Positions 44,837-47,352 of a DNA stretch of 47,352 bases are shown one piece after another (position 1 is the first letter of the stretch; each line of letters starts with the position of its first letter). Source of the stretch: Roseinatronobacter alkalisoli (GTDB taxonomy: Bacteria > Pseudomonadota > Alphaproteobacteria > Rhodobacterales > Rhodobacteraceae); contig NZ_JAQZSM010000027.1 of assembly GCF_028745735.1 (NCBI RefSeq), positions 1 through 47,352 of the forward strand. The letters run 5' to 3'. Position numbers and translations under genes: made by a program. The notes beneath the pieces are model-generated. The model saw nothing but the letters and a program-made list of their open reading frames with translations, ran no database searches and was not told where the DNA came from.

Positions 44837-45235
44837 TCAGCGCAGGCGCGTCTTGATGTCTTGCTGCCACTGGCTGACAGCGTGCGGGCTCTCGCCCACA
44901 AGACGCCCGATGACACTTGGATTGGCCGCCATGAAGTCAGCAAGTGTCGTGATACCTTGCGATGTCAGCGCGCGCTGTTGTCGGGGGCTGAAATGATCCC
45001 CCGGAAACGCCTGTGTGAAATGATCGCCGGGGAACATGATCTTTCCGCTATGAGGAACACGCGCACTGCCAGTGCTTGTTTGTTCGCCCACAACCCCGTC
45101 GATCTGAAGTGCCCTGCTGTCGGTTTTGTTTGTTTGCGAAAGGGTTTGCACCCACACCTCTGAGGGGCCAGACCCGATCAGGGCAGATGCGGCCAGTGAA
45201 GTGGCGACCAGCTTTGGTAAGACATGATGTGACAT
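44837..45235 (-). CDS. Small secreted protein with a helix-hairpin-helix-like C-terminus
   Basis: A 132-residue protein with a Sec signal peptide (MSHHVLPKLVATSLAASALIG, about 1-24). The middle is polar with a repeated FPGDHF (MFPGDHFTQAFPGDHFSP, two copies). The last 50 residues (LTSQGITTLADFMAANPSVI then GRLVGESPHAVSQW) resemble a helix-hairpin-helix domain. The ATG at 45235 is chosen because it gives the signal peptide. Function is unknown; an envelope role is likely. Confidence 0.7.
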   Translation of the reverse strand: MSHHVLPKLVATSLAASALIGSGPSEVWVQTLSQTNKTDSRALQIDGVVGEQTSTGSARVPHSGKIMFPGDHFTQAFPGDHFSPRQQRALTSQGITTLADFMAANPSVIGRLVGESPHAVSQWQQDIKTRLR

Positions 45236-45334
45236 CGGGATTTCCTGTTCATTTGGGCGGTGCGGCACCAACGATGCGCAGCTTTTCGCACTCTAGATGG
45301 AAATCCGGCATGTTGCCCCGTCCGAACAGGGGGG

Positions 45335-46288
45335 TCAGGCAGGGTGGCGCACAGGCAATGACAGCAACAGCGCCACAAGATCGGCCTGCCTGTGCGTGCC
45401 GGTCTTGGCAAAGACATTGCGCAGATGAAAGGCGATGGTGGTCCCGGCGACGTCAAGTTCCAGCGCAATTTCATCTGGTCGCAAACCGGATGCCAGATGC
45501 CGGGCAACTCGGGCCTCGGTCGGGGTCAGGTCGAACATCGCGCTTAGGGCGACAGATGACAGGGGGACCAGTGCATCCTGTCTTGTCAAAAAGGCCATGA
45601 CCATCGCCGGGGCGCCTGTAACCGGCGCTGGCGGGCAGGCATGCAGTTGTGCAATGCAGGACGTGGTTTCATCCAGCAACAGTGATCTGACATCTTCGCG
45701 CCCGGCACGTGCCTGCGCCCCCAGCGCGTGGATCGACTTTGCCAGAGTGTCGCTGATCTCGGACCCTTTCTCCAAAAGGATTTGATCTGCGATTGCATTG
45801 GCCCTGATCAGCGTGCCGTCTGCCGTGAAGATCAGCACCCCAATTGTGAGGTTTTCCAGCAGATGCTGGCCTAGCCCCGCCACATGCGTGATGTTGGCCC
45901 GCGCCTGTGTGCTTTGGCGCAGCCGTGCCTCGATTGTGGACAAAAGCAGGTCATAATTTATGGGCTTTGTCAGATAGTCATCCGCGCCAGCGCGCTTGCC
46001 TCGGATGATGGCATCGGTCATGGACAGGGCCGACAGAAAGACAAGTGGCACATGTGCCAAATGCGAGTAGTCACGGCGCAGGCGCGCAAGCACGCCGTAC
46101 CCATCCAATTCTGGCATCATTATGTCACATAACAACAGGTCGGGGTTACAATGCTGTAGGCTGGCAAGCAGTTCTGCACCATTGCGTGCCTCTTGCACAC
46201 GGTAGCCTGCGGCTTGCAACTCGTCTGATATGTCGCGCAGCAGTTGCGGTTCATCCTCGCAACACAGGATCAGGGGTGGGTCAAGCAT
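45335..46288 (-). CDS. Response regulator (REC, PAS-like, LuxR HTH)
   Basis: A 317-residue regulator. The receiver domain (1-125) has the acidic pair EDE (11-13), phosphoacceptor Asp in LLLCDIMMPELDG and Lys in YLTKPINYD. The middle (about 140-240) looks like a PAS-type sensor (LLENLTIGVLIFTADGTLIR), and the C-terminus is a LuxR HTH (FDLTPTEARVARHLASGLRP, DEIALELDVAGTTIAFHLRN). It lies 18 bases after the histidine kinase gene and is its probable partner. Confidence 0.92.
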   Translation of the reverse strand: MLDPPLILCCEDEPQLLRDISDELQAAGYRVQEARNGAELLASLQHCNPDLLLCDIMMPELDGYGVLARLRRDYSHLAHVPLVFLSALSMTDAIIRGKRAGADDYLTKPINYDLLLSTIEARLRQSTQARANITHVAGLGQHLLENLTIGVLIFTADGTLIRANAIADQILLEKGSEISDTLAKSIHALGAQARAGREDVRSLLLDETTSCIAQLHACPPAPVTGAPAMVMAFLTRQDALVPLSSVALSAMFDLTPTEARVARHLASGLRPDEIALELDVAGTTIAFHLRNVFAKTGTHRQADLVALLLSLPVRHPA

Positions 46289-46306
46289 TGTATCTGTCCA
46301 TCATTA

Positions 46307-47352
46307 CTATGCCACAGGCAGCCAGAAGGTGAAAACCGAGCCCTTACCCGGCCACGTCTCGAAGCTGATATGCCCGCCTTGCAGATGCGCAAGGGCTTGC
46401 GCCAGCGCCAGCCCAAGCCCGGCCCCTTCCCGGTGTGTCTTGCCGCGAAAATAGCGATCGAACAGATGGGGTTGATCAAAGGCATCAATCCCATCGCCCT
46501 GATCAGTTATCGCGCAAGCCAATGCGTTGCCTTGCCGGAACAGGCGCAATTCTACGGGGAGGTCGGCATCACTGAACTTCAGTGCATTCGAGAGCAGGTT
46601 GTCTATGATATGGCCGACCAAATGCAGATCACCTTTCGCGGTCAAGGATCCATCGGCGCAAGATATGCGCAATTCCCGGTTTGGATGGCGGTTTTGCGCC
46701 TCGGCCACGGCTGAATGGAGAACTTGTTTCATGTCAAGCACCGCGAAATCGGCTTGCAACTGTTCATTATCAAGCCTCGCCAGCAACAGCACCGTATCGC
46801 TTAGGCGAATAAGGCGGCCAATCGCATCGCTCACCACCGCGCGCCGCTCGATCACATCATCTGCGGTCACGGCATCGCCCTTGCGTTCAAGCCGGTGCAA
46901 TGCGCTGTCGATCAGGCTGAGAGGGGTGCGTAACTGGTGTGACACGATGGCGGCGAAATCCCGATACATCAGCGCGACATCCCTTTCCTGTTCCAGCAAT
47001 TTGGTAGCGCGCAGGTTCTGGACATCGGCAAGATGCAACTGGCGCTGCTTGCGCAACAGTAGCCCAGAGATTGCTAGGGCGGCCAGAAATGCGGCCGTGA
47101 CCGCTAGTATGACCAGTCGCTGGGTGCTGCGATAGGCATCAAGCCGCGCTGCAGCCCTGCTCCAATCCTCGATCATCACATCATTTGCGATGCGATTTAT
47201 CTGCGGGTGCAGCCCCTCGGTCAGGCTAAAAAGTGCCTGATGCTGCTGCTTGCCATGCCCAAGAACCTGTGGGTCCAGTTCCAGCAGGGCAGTTGCCATA
47301 TCGTTGACGGTTTGCAGATGCCCGATCTCATCCAGATATCGCGCCTGCGGCC
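46307..47352 (-). CDS. Sensor histidine kinase, 5' end outside the window
   Basis: The open frame reaches the window edge without a stop, so the N-terminus is missing. The visible 348 residues show the end of a sensor region, a TM helix (LVILAVTAAFLAALAISGLL), a HisKA domain with the phosphoacceptor His in IVSHQLRTPLS, and a HATPase_c domain with N box IIDNLLSNALKFS, G1 DQGDGID and G2 GAGLGLALAQAL. It should phosphorylate the response regulator encoded next. The signal is unknown. Confidence 0.92.
   Translation of the reverse strand, partial: PQARYLDEIGHLQTVNDMATALLELDPQVLGHGKQQHQALFSLTEGLHPQINRIANDVMIEDWSRAAARLDAYRSTQRLVILAVTAAFLAALAISGLLLRKQRQLHLADVQNLRATKLLEQERDVALMYRDFAAIVSHQLRTPLSLIDSALHRLERKGDAVTADDVIERRAVVSDAIGRLIRLSDTVLLLARLDNEQLQADFAVLDMKQVLHSAVAEAQNRHPNRELRISCADGSLTAKGDLHLVGHIIDNLLSNALKFSDADLPVELRLFRQGNALACAITDQGDGIDAFDQPHLFDRYFRGKTHREGAGLGLALAQALAHLQGGHISFETWPGKGSVFTFWLPVA

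Overview
The window looks like a chromosome segment of a Rhodobacterales (Roseobacter/Rhodobacter-group) alphaproteobacterium. It opens with the 3' end of a 5S rRNA followed by an initiator tRNA-fMet, the usual end of an rRNA operon in that order. GC content is high, and the gene complement (peptide-type ABC importers, sulfatases, LysR regulators, TIGR01459-type HAD protein beside a DeoR regulator) fits the same group.

Region 1 (about 165-14966) is an integrative element. Exact 48-bp direct repeats (165-212 and 14919-14966) correspond to the tRNA-fMet sequence from the first base of the anticodon loop through the 3' end. A tyrosine integrase lies near the right repeat and every supported gene reads leftwards on the minus strand. 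In transcription order they are: integrase, an unknown protein, an AlpA/excisionase-like HTH protein, a coiled-coil protein, an O-like replication protein whose gene carries seven iteron-like repeats, a second replication-type protein, three small proteins, a Nu1-like small terminase protein, two very small ORFs, a two-gene cytosolic/membrane module, and a restriction-modification gene with a second PD-(D/E)XK nuclease. There are no capsid, tail, portal or large-terminase genes. The best reading is a phage-satellite-like (PICI-like) island of about 14.8 kb that carries two candidate anti-phage modules as cargo.

Region 2 (about 14970-27400) is a worn zone. It has the displaced rRNA-operon terminator, fragments of a serine recombinase and a GIY-YIG protein, a secreted lipase/dockerin gene cut by a complete IS21-family element, a haloperoxidase gene cut at the other side of the same element, a LysE exporter, a frameshifted LysR gene, a pirin, a DUF5996-acetyltransferase fusion, a GNAT enzyme, and decayed IS66 and IS21 remnants.

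Region 3 (27500-41200) is a catabolic cluster on the minus strand: peptide-type permease, a fused permease-ATPase, a second ATPase, two sulfatases, a formylglycine-generating enzyme, a GH3 glycosidase and the substrate-binding protein. A divergent LysR gene has a clear dyad operator, and an esterase lies next to it. None of the sulfatases, the FGE or the GH3 enzyme shows a signal peptide, so a sulfated amino-sugar compound is probably imported intact and desulfated in the cytoplasm.

Region 4 (41200-47352) has the scar of a deleted glycerol-phosphate/sugar-type ABC operon (N-terminus of the ATPase fused to a permease fragment), its DeoR regulator and divergent HAD phosphatase, a membrane protein, a small secreted protein, and a response regulator with a histidine kinase that runs off the window end.
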